From: Chloroflexus sp. Y-396-1
GTDB lineage: Bacteria > Chloroflexota > Chloroflexia > Chloroflexales > Chloroflexaceae
Direction of reading: 5' to 3'
Assembly (NCBI RefSeq): GCF_000516515.1
Contig: NZ_KI911784.1
Location: 3,882,633-3,946,632, forward strand
DNA length: 64,000 nt
The number at the start of each line of letters is the position of its first letter. The first letter of the stretch is position 1. Below, piece by piece: positions 19,154 through 27,939 of the stretch. Position numbers and translations under genes: made by a program. The notes beneath the pieces are model-generated. The model worked only from the letters and a program-made list of their open reading frames with translations, did no database searches and was not told where the DNA came from.

Positions 19154-19187
19154 TCATGGGTTTATCGAGCTGCGATTGCTCAACCAG
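19079..19187. repeat. 37-nt direct repeat overlapping the 3' end of hepT
   Basis: Two identical 37-nt copies at 19079-19115 and 19151-19187 begin GTATCATGGGTTTATCGAGC and end CTCAACCAG. The second contains the last codons and stop of the HepT gene. Between them lies a CGAGCC-GGA-GGCTCG palindrome followed by CGTACCCAGG, the same motif as at 15861-15893. Confidence 0.9.
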
Positions 19188-19591
19188 GTGCGGATCAGAT
19201 CCGCAAAGTGAGCCAGATCGTCTAGTTTCGCCAGACTCGCGTACACCTCATTCCAATCCACGGTGAGATACTCGTGAACTAGGATATTCCGCAAACCTGC
19301 AATTGGCGCAAGGCGCCTAGCGAATGCTGGTGATAATATCCCTAGTTCTCCCATACGGAGAATTGCCTCATGGTAGCTACTTGGTTTCTGGGCGCCTTCC
19401 AGCGCGATAATCCGGTGACAGATGTCGATACAGCATTGCGCTGCCACCTCCAAATTGCGCTCCACAATGTCGCGTAAGTATGGATCGCTCATAAACTCAG
19501 TTTGTGGTCGACCGCGTAGCGGTGTCAGGCGAGCCAAGCGCTCGTAGAGTTCGTCCAAGCGCCTCTCGATACCGCTGAACTCGACGCTCAT
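19154..19591 (-). CDS. hepT: HepT-like HEPN ribonuclease toxin (DUF86)
   Basis: This 145-aa all-helical protein carries the HEPN active-site motif R-x4-H-x-Y as RNILVHEY near residue 110. Family HepT proteins are RNases held inactive by their MNT partner. The start at 19591 has a good AAAGGGA site, and the N-terminal part (LDELYERLARL..EF.. DPYLRDIVERNLEVA) matches the usual family start, so the long overlap with the mntA frame (95 nt) looks real. The last codons lie in a 37-nt direct repeat that is duplicated just downstream. The cognate partner is the adjacent nucleotidyltransferase. Confidence 0.88.
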   Translation of the reverse strand: MSVEFSGIERRLDELYERLARLTPLRGRPQTEFMSDPYLRDIVERNLEVAAQCCIDICHRIIALEGAQKPSSYHEAILRMGELGILSPAFARRLAPIAGLRNILVHEYLTVDWNEVYASLAKLDDLAHFADLIRTWLSNRSSINP

Positions 19592-20000
19592 TGCCTGTCC
19601 CTTTCACGATCTCCTGGCGTTGTGCTCGCAAAAAAGGGAGATAATCTCCGTAACGACTCATCACCTCTGCTTCATACTCGATCCGTTCGGCAATTGAGTG
19701 CTGGTAAATGATCTTGCCTTGCGCAATAACAGCATAGGCTAATTCGATTGGCGCCTGATTGAGAATAATCACATCTATCTTCTTCCCGTCCAGTAGTTGC
19801 GAAAAGAGATATTCGAGCCGTGACATTGTTTGTATTACTGACACGCCGTGCCTGAGCAGCACCGCCAGATCAACGTCGCTCAGCGGGCCAGTCTCACCGC
19901 TTACCTGCGACCCGAAGAGGTAGACAAGACGAATATCTGGTTGAGTGTGAATCATTGCTTCGATCTGCTGCTGCAAATGCTGAATATCTATCGCTGGCAT
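19497..20000 (-). CDS. mntA: MntA-like minimal nucleotidyltransferase antitoxin
   Basis: The protein is 167 aa from the ATG at 20000, which has AAGGAAA upstream. It shows the nucleotidyltransferase signature LFGSQVSGETGPLSDVDLAVL (GS-x10-DxD) near residue 29-42, the metal-binding site used by MNT antitoxins to AMPylate the tyrosine of the HepT RxxxxHxY motif. The C-terminal 32 codons or so run over the start of hepT in another frame, giving a longer tail than usual. The pair likely acts as a toxin-antitoxin module; whether it serves defence or stability is unknown. Confidence 0.87.
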   Translation of the reverse strand: MPAIDIQHLQQQIEAMIHTQPDIRLVYLFGSQVSGETGPLSDVDLAVLLRHGVSVIQTMSRLEYLFSQLLDGKKIDVIILNQAPIELAYAVIAQGKIIYQHSIAERIEYEAEVMSRYGDYLPFLRAQRQEIVKGTGNERRVQRYREALGRTLRALGSPDTATRSTTN

Positions 20001-20241
20001 GAGCGTTTCCTTACTTTCCCACCGCATGCACTGCCTGACATCATGCAAGGATTACAGTGAAAGGACAATACGCAGTGCAGGTGGAGACGTCGGCCTGAAC
20101 GTCGCAGGCGGGCATAACGTTCTTTTGGAAAGTATACCATCGTTACTGCGCATTATCCATGAGGTAAGGGGAAGATAGGATGAATGAATAGGCGTGGCAC
20201 TGTCACGTGCTTACAACATACGTCCCTGCGCCGCTCCTCCC

Positions 20242-21942
20242 CTACTTCTTGCACCAGCGTTCTATGGCCGCATGCCAGTCGGCTTCGGCAGCCTCCCAGT
20301 TATGCCAGCCACCCAATCGTGGCCAGTCGGCCAGACGGTAGTTGCCGGTGCGCCAGGCTATTGTCATATTCGTGATGGCTGTTGGGCGTTCGGTCAGCAG
20401 AAAATAGACAAGTGCCCACGCTGCCGGATAGTCGAACATTCCGTATTGATCGTAGCCTTCACGACGTGCCACCAGATCGGCTAACACCGGTTTCAGAGGT
20501 AAGCCACAGATGGTAGCGAGGTGGCGCGGATGCGGTTGTAACTGGCTAGCGTGCTGTGATTGGATGGCAAGAACTTCGGCAAACCCTTCGTCGAACCAGC
20601 CTTTAGGTTCCTGGTGATAGCTAGGACTACGCCAATGACCAGGAAAGACATAAGCAGCGGTAACGGCATGACTTATCTCATGTCGTAGTGTTTCAGCCAG
20701 TGAGTTCGCAGTCTGGCCGACACTGCGTCGATAACTGTAGAGGACACCTTGGGCAGCGTCGTAGATGCCATCGACATCGACGGTGAAGGGGGTGAAGGCT
20801 CGCATATAGTCGCGGTACGCTGCCTGTGAGGGAAAGATCAAGACCTGTAGCGGTAGTTGTTCTTCACCAGGAATAGGGGTTTCACCAACCATGCCAAGCA
20901 GTTGCCGTGCCAGTGTATAGGTCTGAGTGACGATGGTTAGCAGCTCTGTGCTGTCGGCGGTGTCGGCTGGGCCGGTGCGCAGCTTGACGGTCGTCGTGGC
21001 AACTTCGACCGGTAGGGCCAGTTGTTCATAAGTGGTCTTCAGTGCGTGCCAACGGGGTGCGGTTGCCCATTCACCGGCCAGTCTATCGGCGGCGCGGGCC
21101 AGTGCTGCGCGTGCAGTCAGCGGCGTTGGGCTGCTCTCCAGGAAGGTGAAAAGTGCTTTTCCGCGCGGATCGCCCTCATCTTGGGCGACCACGAGTGGCG
21201 GTTCAGTCGCCATTACCCCGGCTACTAATTGCTGCCAGGGTTCGAGGGCGCCGAGTTGATCATCACGGAGAAAGCTAAGCACTTCGGCGGCAGCAGTGCG
21301 GACGCCGGGATCAGCACTGTGAAGGGCATCGATCAGGAACTGTCGTGATACGGTGCTCATCAAACCAAGCTCGGCGGCAATCAGGCGGGCGCGGGCGCGA
21401 GCGGCCCGATAGCGCAGTGCTGGCGCATAGGTTTCGCTGAGCGCAATGTGAGCCAGTGCCGGTGCAGCTTGCCAGCTCGGGTAATAGATGCTGTCGAGTA
21501 ACCATACAGCATCTTGTAAGAGAAAGTTATCGTACTCGCGCTCGAGCAGCTCTATCGCCACCGTCTGAGTCTGCGATGCGCGAAACTGGTTCATAAGTTC
21601 CGCAGCGCGTGTTGCTCGTTGACTCTCTGCCAGACGCCCCAAAATGCGAAGTGCATTGCGACGGGTGCGGGTGTCGAAGGTGCTATTGGCGGCGATACCC
21701 AACAACCGGTCAACATCATCCAGATCGGCGCGCGGTCGCAGCGCAATCGCGATTTGCTCGGTACAATCGTAATTAGCCTGTGGCAATACCGCCAGGAGAT
21801 CAGCGGTATCGGCGTAGGTTGCTTGTGGACATGCCGGCGTGCGGATTGATGGTGGCTGGGCAGGGGCAATTGCCAGCTCTAACCGTGATCCGGGTATGAC
21901 AAGGAGTAACGTTGTGAGCAAGATGGCGAGCCACAAGCGCAT
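20242..21942 (-). CDS. Exported MA-like (gluzincin) metallopeptidase with helical repeats
   Basis: The product is 566 aa. A signal peptide at residues 1-25 (MRLWLAILLTTLLLVIPG) is followed by about 250 residues of HEAT-like helical repeats. The C-terminal domain has the zinc motif LRHEISHAV and downstream WFDEGFAEVLA, which together give the HExxH + E arrangement of peptidase MA-like proteins. It is probably a secreted or periplasmic peptidase. It sits as the last gene of a minus-strand run after the aspartyl protease gene (18-nt gap). The natural substrate is unknown, and the HEAT-like region may recruit it. Confidence 0.78.
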   Translation of the reverse strand: MRLWLAILLTTLLLVIPGSRLELAIAPAQPPSIRTPACPQATYADTADLLAVLPQANYDCTEQIAIALRPRADLDDVDRLLGIAANSTFDTRTRRNALRILGRLAESQRATRAAELMNQFRASQTQTVAIELLEREYDNFLLQDAVWLLDSIYYPSWQAAPALAHIALSETYAPALRYRAARARARLIAAELGLMSTVSRQFLIDALHSADPGVRTAAAEVLSFLRDDQLGALEPWQQLVAGVMATEPPLVVAQDEGDPRGKALFTFLESSPTPLTARAALARAADRLAGEWATAPRWHALKTTYEQLALPVEVATTTVKLRTGPADTADSTELLTIVTQTYTLARQLLGMVGETPIPGEEQLPLQVLIFPSQAAYRDYMRAFTPFTVDVDGIYDAAQGVLYSYRRSVGQTANSLAETLRHEISHAVTAAYVFPGHWRSPSYHQEPKGWFDEGFAEVLAIQSQHASQLQPHPRHLATICGLPLKPVLADLVARREGYDQYGMFDYPAAWALVYFLLTERPTAITNMTIAWRTGNYRLADWPRLGGWHNWEAAEADWHAAIERWCKK

Positions 21943-21960
21943 AAGGGAACGACCTTCACC

Positions 21961-22842
21961 TCAACGATCCAGGATACAAATTTCTCGCCGATAATCGAGC
22001 GTAACCCGACGAAACCGACCCAAGAGCCGGTTCCCAATGTTTGCCCGGCCCTGTCGCCCAAGATCGCCGTGGTTTGTTACCGGTACGTCAACTTCGACAT
22101 CAGATAGGCGAAACGGCCCTACCTGTATCTCAACTGTTGTCCCACAGAGCACAGGCGTCGTGGCAGAAAAACCATGTCCGGTTGCTGCCTGTACTGGCCG
22201 TTCATTGAGATGAAGACGGGTTGCGAGATCAGGACTAAGCGTAAGTGCACTGTTTGAACCGGTGTCAATTGTGAGCAACACATCGAGAGCTGTACCGGTA
22301 TCGGGGGATATAATCTGTGCGGTCAGCGCCGGAAAGTGCTCAAAGAAGTGCAGTGGTAACGCAGCACCGTTCGCTGTTGGTGGTGATGGCGCCAGATCGG
22401 GGTGACAGAGCCGTATCGTTTGTCTAGCATAGTCAATTGTCAGATTGAGCTCGTGAAGTACATTGTATCCCAATACCAGATCAACGGGGAACGGCGCCAA
22501 TTGCAGATCGACTGCCATGAGGTAGAGATTGCGCAGCGTCAACTCACCGAGACGTAGCCATGGCAGCACTGTCTCGGTAAACGGTACCGAATCAGAGGTT
22601 GCATCCGAGCCAAGGGCAAAATCGCCGAGACGCAGATCAAGACGACGAGCCAGCTCTAAGTCGATTGCCGAGGGATCGGTACCGGTGTCAAGCAAGACGA
22701 GGAGTGGCCGTCCGCCGGGGCCGGCAGCCCGACAGCGGATAACCTGTGGCTCCCAGATCAGTGGTATCTCGGTCATTCCACTGGCCGGAAAATGGAGTTG
22801 AGTCTGATCATCAAGCATATCGTTCTGCCGATGGATTATCAT
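21961..22842 (-). CDS. Tandem-domain retropepsin-like aspartyl protease
   Basis: The product is about 293 aa; an in-frame ATG at 22818 is an alternative start. Two catalytic DTG triplets occur, LLDTGTDPSAI (Asp about 52) and TIDTGSNSAL (Asp about 193). Each is followed about 70-80 residues later by a hydrophobic-Gly segment (LVLGYNVL and ANIGNRLL), as expected for two fused retropepsin-like half-domains. No signal peptide is visible. The gene start overlaps the photolyase 3' end by 32 nt or less. It could be a true bilobal protease folded within one chain; the target is unknown. Confidence 0.78.
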   Translation of the reverse strand: MIIHRQNDMLDDQTQLHFPASGMTEIPLIWEPQVIRCRAAGPGGRPLLVLLDTGTDPSAIDLELARRLDLRLGDFALGSDATSDSVPFTETVLPWLRLGELTLRNLYLMAVDLQLAPFPVDLVLGYNVLHELNLTIDYARQTIRLCHPDLAPSPPTANGAALPLHFFEHFPALTAQIISPDTGTALDVLLTIDTGSNSALTLSPDLATRLHLNERPVQAATGHGFSATTPVLCGTTVEIQVGPFRLSDVEVDVPVTNHGDLGRQGRANIGNRLLGRFRRVTLDYRREICILDR

Positions 22843-24247
22843 GCCTTACGGCCCGATAGAGTTCAAGCGCTCGCTTGCGCTGGGTCGCATGATCAACGAT
22901 TGGCGCCGGATAGTCACGTCCGATTTGAACACCGGCTTTGATCTGCTCGGTTAGCGGCATCGTATGCGGTTCGTGAATGTAACGTACCGGGACGCGAGCC
23001 AGTTCGGGTACATAACGTCGGACATACGCACCGTCGGGATCAAACTTTTGTCCCTGACTAACCGGATTAAAGATGCGAAAGTAGGGTTGCGCATCGGTAC
23101 CAGTACCGGCAGCCCATTGCCAGCCACCGTTATTGGCTGCCGGATCGCCGTCAATCAGCAGGTGCATAAAGTGGCGTTCACCCCAACGCCAATCAACGAG
23201 CAGGTCTTTAGTCAAAAAAGAGGCCACGATCATGCGAGCGCGATTGTGCATCCAGCCCTCACGTTGCAATTGCCGCATCGCTGCATCAACGATAGGGTAG
23301 CCAGTCTGTCCTTGTTGCCAGGCTGCAAAGAGGGTCGGATCATTCGGCCAGGCAATACGATCATAAACCGGTTTAAAGCTCCCGCGTAATGCGTGAGGAA
23401 AGTGGTACAGCACCTGCACATAGAAATCCCGCCAGATAAGTTCACCGATCCAACTCTCTGGTCCCGGCCCCGGTGGAGCATTCAATGCTGCCGCTATACA
23501 CTGCCGCGGCGACAAAACCCCCATGCGTAAGTAAGGTGACAGACGGGATGTACCGGCTATAGCGAGTCGATCACGACCCTGAGCATAGTCGGTCAGCGGG
23601 CCGCGCACAAAGCGATCAAGAGCAGCAAGCGCTACGGTTTCACCAGCCGGAAACCGGGGAAGTTCCGTTGGAGCGTCTGGCAGCAGCTCGGTGAGCTGAG
23701 GTAGCGGTATACCAGGTGGTAAGGGAATGGCGGCTAACGTTGGCATCCCTTGCACGCGCACCGGTTCTGTCGCCAAACGTGCTCGCCAGCGCTTTGCATA
23801 TGGTGTATAGACCGTATACGGACGACCCTCAGCCGTCACCACTTCATCCATCTCAAAGATGACCGCATCCTTGTAGCTTTGCGCGCTGTAACCGGCAGCA
23901 CGTAGTGACTGCTTAATCGCACGATCCCGACGGATAGCGTATGGTGTATAATCGCGGTTCCAGGTCACACCCGTTGCACCGGTCTCACGTAGCAGGGTGA
24001 TCAGCTCAGACAACGGTTCCCCGCGCCGTACCACCAAATGTAAACCAAATGTGCGCAGTTCGGCATCAAGCTCAGCCAGGCAATCGAGGAGAAACTGAGT
24101 ACGTGCCGGACTGGCAAAGCGTCCACCCAAGATAGCATCATCAAAGATAAATACCGGTACGACCGCACCACCGGCGGCATACGCAGCGGCCATCAGTGCG
24201 GTGTTATCGCGTAGTCGTAAATCACGCCGAAACCAATGGATCAACAT
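22811..24247 (-). CDS. phrB: Deoxyribodipyrimidine photolyase (class I cryptochrome/photolyase family)
   Basis: The product is 478 aa, starting MLIHWFRRDLRL at 24247. An N-terminal Rossmann antenna domain is followed by the helical FAD-binding domain with WMHNRARMIVASFLTKDL, WRWGERHFMHLLIDGDPA and NNGGWQWAAGTGTDAQPYFRIFNP, all hallmark segments of class I CPD photolyases. The enzyme uses light to split cyclobutane pyrimidine dimers via reduced FAD. It is expected in a phototroph exposed to sunlight. It shares an overlap with the downstream protease gene, so the two may be co-transcribed. Confidence 0.93.
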   Translation of the reverse strand: MLIHWFRRDLRLRDNTALMAAAYAAGGAVVPVFIFDDAILGGRFASPARTQFLLDCLAELDAELRTFGLHLVVRRGEPLSELITLLRETGATGVTWNRDYTPYAIRRDRAIKQSLRAAGYSAQSYKDAVIFEMDEVVTAEGRPYTVYTPYAKRWRARLATEPVRVQGMPTLAAIPLPPGIPLPQLTELLPDAPTELPRFPAGETVALAALDRFVRGPLTDYAQGRDRLAIAGTSRLSPYLRMGVLSPRQCIAAALNAPPGPGPESWIGELIWRDFYVQVLYHFPHALRGSFKPVYDRIAWPNDPTLFAAWQQGQTGYPIVDAAMRQLQREGWMHNRARMIVASFLTKDLLVDWRWGERHFMHLLIDGDPAANNGGWQWAAGTGTDAQPYFRIFNPVSQGQKFDPDGAYVRRYVPELARVPVRYIHEPHTMPLTEQIKAGVQIGRDYPAPIVDHATQRKRALELYRAVRHDNPSAERYA

Positions 24248-24310
24248 ACAGTTCCAATCGCAGGATATGCGCAAGTTTCCTACTTCATTATACGGCGATT
24301 ACCAATCGGT

Positions 24311-26923
24311 TTACCTGGTATAGGTTGATGTTACACGTTGTAACAGATGACTCATCTTTTCCAAAAGATCCTGTGAGCGGTACGGTTTGGGGATGAAGTC
24401 GGTATACTGATCGAGCGGGAGACTATCATCAGTCACTTGCCCGGGATTACCACTCATCAGCAACACCGGTAGTTTGGGATAACGTTGGCGAATTGCAGCC
24501 AGCAACTCAAGACCGTTCATCCCTGGCATTGCCAGATCAACTACGGCAATATCAATTCTAAGCGCTGTTTCGGTCAATAATGTCAACGCACCGTGACCAT
24601 TGGCTGCCTCTATAGTCACCATACCGGCTCGTTCAAGAATTCGGCTGAGTGTTGTGCGGATTACCGCTTCATCATCAACAATGAGCGCAGTTCCGCGCAG
24701 AATGACAGGCATACTTTGAGGTTTGGCGGCAGGTGATACGGCCTTGCGCGTCGCAGGTAAGTAAACGGTAAACGTTGAACCAAGCCCTGGCGCACTGTTG
24801 ACCTGAATGGCGCCTTGATGTCGGCGAACAATCCCCTGAACAGCAGCCAGCCCTAACCCATGGCCCTTCGGTTTTGTGCTAAAGAACGGGTCAAAAATAC
24901 GTCGTTGCGTAGCTTCATCCATGCCGATACCGGTATCACTTACGGTAAGGGTGACGTATTCACCTGGTGGAATTGTTGGCATCAAATTCAGGCGGCGGAG
25001 ATCGGTAGCCGTGAGTATGATGACACCGGTGCGCAACGTGACCGTTCCAACCCGCTCTCCAATTGCTTCAATCGCATTCGTGAGCAAATTGAGTACTATC
25101 TGCCGGATTTGACTGGCTTCTACCACAACTGGTGGCAGATTGCTATCGAGTTCGTAATGAATCGTGACCTGACTACTACGGTTAGTTGGCAATCGCAAAA
25201 TATCGCTCATCTCGCGCACCAGCGTTGAGAGATCGACCATCTCTAGGGAACGTTGTCCACGTCCGGCATACACCAATAGTTGGTTACACAGCTCAGCCGC
25301 CCGTTGTGCTGCTTGGTCAATGGCTGTCAGGTGAGGTTGTAGCTGGTGATTTGGTGGTAAATCGAGGAGGGCCAGGCTCGTATGTCCTATAATTCCGGTC
25401 AGCAAATTATTGAAATCATGGGCGATCCCACCTGCAAGCAACCCAAGACTCTCGAGTTTCTGCGTTTGCAGCATCTGACTTTCGATACGGCGTCGTTCTT
25501 GTTCAGCGTAGAAGCGTTCAATGGCTACGGCTAACACCGTTGCCACACTTTGCAAAAAGAAGATCGCTCCGGCATCAAGTGGTGCAGAGGCATACACGAG
25601 TAACGCACCGAAACGTCGTTCTTGCCCACAAATGAAGATCACAGCGCCGTGCAGTGATGTCGCTGGCGGAAAGCGCTCGGCCAGGGCAGCGGGCAATTTG
25701 CTCCATCCAGGATGGTCAGCAGGTAAATGACGGAAGAAATCATCTGGGAACGGCTGGTCAGGCACCTGCCCCCATCGGTTGCGCACCGTAGCAAAACCAT
25801 CGGAGTCGATATCGATCAACTCGATCCCGCTGAGATGGAGTGTCTGCGCAGTTTGGCTCATTGCAGCCGAAAAGAGCGTGTCGAGATCTGCATTGGCCAG
25901 AGCATCACGAGCCAGGGTCGCTAACTGTTCCTGCTGGGTAGCCAGCTCGGCCAGTCGTTCATTCGCACGGCGGAGTGGGGTAACATCTTGAAATGCAATG
26001 ACAGCACATAGGCCTTCTGGTAACTCAACAATCTCGGCGGCCAACTGCACGAAATGCGTTGTTCCATCTTGACGGCAAAAACTGAACTCCACGTCCCTGA
26101 TCGTTCCCTGCTGATGCAATGTGTTGACAATGGTTGACCATTGTGCAGGTAATTGAGACCAATCGAGTTCATCGATCCGCTGTTTAATAATCTGATCGCT
26201 GCTCAGTTCAAAAAATTCACGACAGGCCGCATTTGCGTTCAGAATCAGGTTATCGGCAAGACGTACTATTAATGTTGCGAATGGAGTGGAGTCAAACAGA
26301 CGGGCAAGTTTTTCTTCCGAGACACGTAACCGTTGCTCAACTGCTTCACGTTCGGTTAGTTCTCTTTGCGTCTCCCGAATTGATCGGGAGAAATGACTGA
26401 TAACATATGTGATAGTACGGGCCGCCAGGAGAAAGTAGAAGATGTAGGTAACAAACCAAAACCGTGCTGATGACGAAGCATGATGGGGTGGGAGAAGATC
26501 GTCAGCATAGACAAACACTGCACTAACAGCAATGGAGAGAACTGTTATCAGCCAGGCGCTACGCTGACCGAGCAAGATACCGGATATGATCACAACTAAT
26601 GGTAAAGCGACAAAAGCCGGTGATTGTAGCCCTCCACCAATGAATGCTGCGACGATCAACGTTAGCCAGAGAGCACCGACAGCCAAGATACCCGCAGCAC
26701 GTAGAGAATTGTTTTGTAACAATCGTAATGAAACAAGAAGTACAACCAGAAGTGGAACAACGATGAGCAGACGTAATGGGATCAGCGTTGGATCGATAGG
26801 TGCGAGAATCGTATAGCTGAATACCATCAACAGGAGTAGCCAGATCAGCTCACGTAAAAGTTGATACCTATGCTGGTGTAAATAGTCTTTCGTTGAGGAA
26901 GGGGGATCGGGAAAAGCAGTCAT
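24311..26923 (-). CDS. Hybrid sensor histidine kinase/response regulator (6TM-PAS-GAF-like-HK-REC)
   Basis: The product is 870 aa. About six membrane segments at residues 25-185 are followed by a coiled linker and a PAS domain (about 200-310). A GAF-like region (about 330-480) precedes HisKA with GIAHDFNNLL (His about 503), then HATPase_c with LTNAIEAIGE, DTGIGMD and GHGLGLAAV. A C-terminal receiver has VDDEAVI, a phospho-acceptor in VVDLAMPG (Asp about 796) and the conserved KPY. The start has AGGGAG upstream. The signal and output target are unknown. Its N-terminal topology resembles the kinase broken at 55806-57901. Confidence 0.9.
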   Translation of the reverse strand: MTAFPDPPSSTKDYLHQHRYQLLRELIWLLLLMVFSYTILAPIDPTLIPLRLLIVVPLLVVLLVSLRLLQNNSLRAAGILAVGALWLTLIVAAFIGGGLQSPAFVALPLVVIISGILLGQRSAWLITVLSIAVSAVFVYADDLLPPHHASSSARFWFVTYIFYFLLAARTITYVISHFSRSIRETQRELTEREAVEQRLRVSEEKLARLFDSTPFATLIVRLADNLILNANAACREFFELSSDQIIKQRIDELDWSQLPAQWSTIVNTLHQQGTIRDVEFSFCRQDGTTHFVQLAAEIVELPEGLCAVIAFQDVTPLRRANERLAELATQQEQLATLARDALANADLDTLFSAAMSQTAQTLHLSGIELIDIDSDGFATVRNRWGQVPDQPFPDDFFRHLPADHPGWSKLPAALAERFPPATSLHGAVIFICGQERRFGALLVYASAPLDAGAIFFLQSVATVLAVAIERFYAEQERRRIESQMLQTQKLESLGLLAGGIAHDFNNLLTGIIGHTSLALLDLPPNHQLQPHLTAIDQAAQRAAELCNQLLVYAGRGQRSLEMVDLSTLVREMSDILRLPTNRSSQVTIHYELDSNLPPVVVEASQIRQIVLNLLTNAIEAIGERVGTVTLRTGVIILTATDLRRLNLMPTIPPGEYVTLTVSDTGIGMDEATQRRIFDPFFSTKPKGHGLGLAAVQGIVRRHQGAIQVNSAPGLGSTFTVYLPATRKAVSPAAKPQSMPVILRGTALIVDDEAVIRTTLSRILERAGMVTIEAANGHGALTLLTETALRIDIAVVDLAMPGMNGLELLAAIRQRYPKLPVLLMSGNPGQVTDDSLPLDQYTDFIPKPYRSQDLLEKMSHLLQRVTSTYTR

Positions 26924-26996
26924 GCATCTTTCTCCCTGAGCACTGATGACGATTGCGTCGCAGACTGCCCCCGATCCAGCAAGGAGACATAGTGGG

Positions 26997-27686
26997 TTAT
27001 TCCCCCTGATCGGGTGCGGCGCCGATGCTATGAGCTACAGTTGCCCCACTTAACTGGACAATCGCTTCACGCACTTCATCGGCAGCAGTCTGCCAAGTTG
27101 CACGCAGCTTGGGATGCGCCTTCAGGTATAATGGCTCGCCAAACCGAACGGTCACCCGATAAGGACGAGGAATTACTTTTCCCTTTGGCATAACCCGGTG
27201 TGTGCCTCCAACATAGGTTGGAATTACCGGTGTACCGGGAAACTCAGCAATGAGACGACCAATACCACTCCGAAATGGGCCTATTTCACCGGTTTTGCTG
27301 CGGGTACCTTCAGGAAACAGCAACAACGCATACCCTTCACGAAGGGCTCGAGCGGCATGACGGAGCGGGTCTTGCCCGCCACGGCGATCACGGGCGATGG
27401 GAATAGCATTAAACAGAATGCGTGAGAGAAATTGCATGATCCCACCCTGGAAGAAGTAATCCTGAGCAGCGGCAGCCACAAAGCGGGCACGTACTTCACG
27501 TGGTAGCACCGAATAGATGACCGCTGTGTCTGCATGACTAGTATGATTAGCTGCGATAATGAATGCGCCTTCCAGGGGAACGTGCTCAATCCCTTCAACT
27601 CGTGGTCGCACGTATAGGCGCACAAACATTCTAAACAGCGTCGGCACGAAACGGGCCGCAATGTGGCGGCTGCGGTAGAGACTCAT
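26997..27686 (-). CDS. plsC: 1-acyl-sn-glycerol-3-phosphate acyltransferase family protein
   Basis: This 229-aa protein has the acyltransferase motif NHTSHADT (H-x4-D) near residue 47-52 and LFPEGTRSKTGEIGPFRSG, the second motif binding the glycerol-phosphate acceptor. A hydrophobic N-terminal stretch suits membrane association. The enzyme adds the second acyl chain to make phosphatidate in the family's known role. A strong GGAAGGGG site precedes ATG 27686. It stands alone between the histidine kinase and the gcv operon. The symbol follows the family; other acceptors are possible. Confidence 0.87.
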   Translation of the reverse strand: MSLYRSRHIAARFVPTLFRMFVRLYVRPRVEGIEHVPLEGAFIIAANHTSHADTAVIYSVLPREVRARFVAAAAQDYFFQGGIMQFLSRILFNAIPIARDRRGGQDPLRHAARALREGYALLLFPEGTRSKTGEIGPFRSGIGRLIAEFPGTPVIPTYVGGTHRVMPKGKVIPRPYRVTVRFGEPLYLKAHPKLRATWQTAADEVREAIVQLSGATVAHSIGAAPDQGE

Positions 27687-27900
27687 AGCCCCTTCCCTAT
27701 ACCTCGTACTCTCGTCCTTTTCATTAGGCGACGAGAAATGCCGGTACTAAATAAAATGCGCAGGTATCACTAGATATTATACTACCCGCTATCATTCCTA
27801 GCGAGAGAATTGTTTCTATAAATCGCAAGGGCATCTTATTCCCAGGAAACGTTTGGTCTTTTGTCGCTATCTGGTATCTTGCAACATGGTAAGCCACTAT

Positions 27901-27923
27901 GGGGCGGAATCCAAATCCGCCCC
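27901..27923 (-). terminator. Hairpin after gcvPB (terminator-like)
   Basis: GGGGCGGA (27901-27908) and TCCGCCCC (27916-27923) form a perfect 8-bp stem 16 nt past the gcvPB stop. No T-tract follows on the minus strand, so it may be a repeat-derived hairpin rather than a classic terminator. Confidence 0.45.
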
Positions 27924-27939
27924 TGTTATACAGTCGCAA

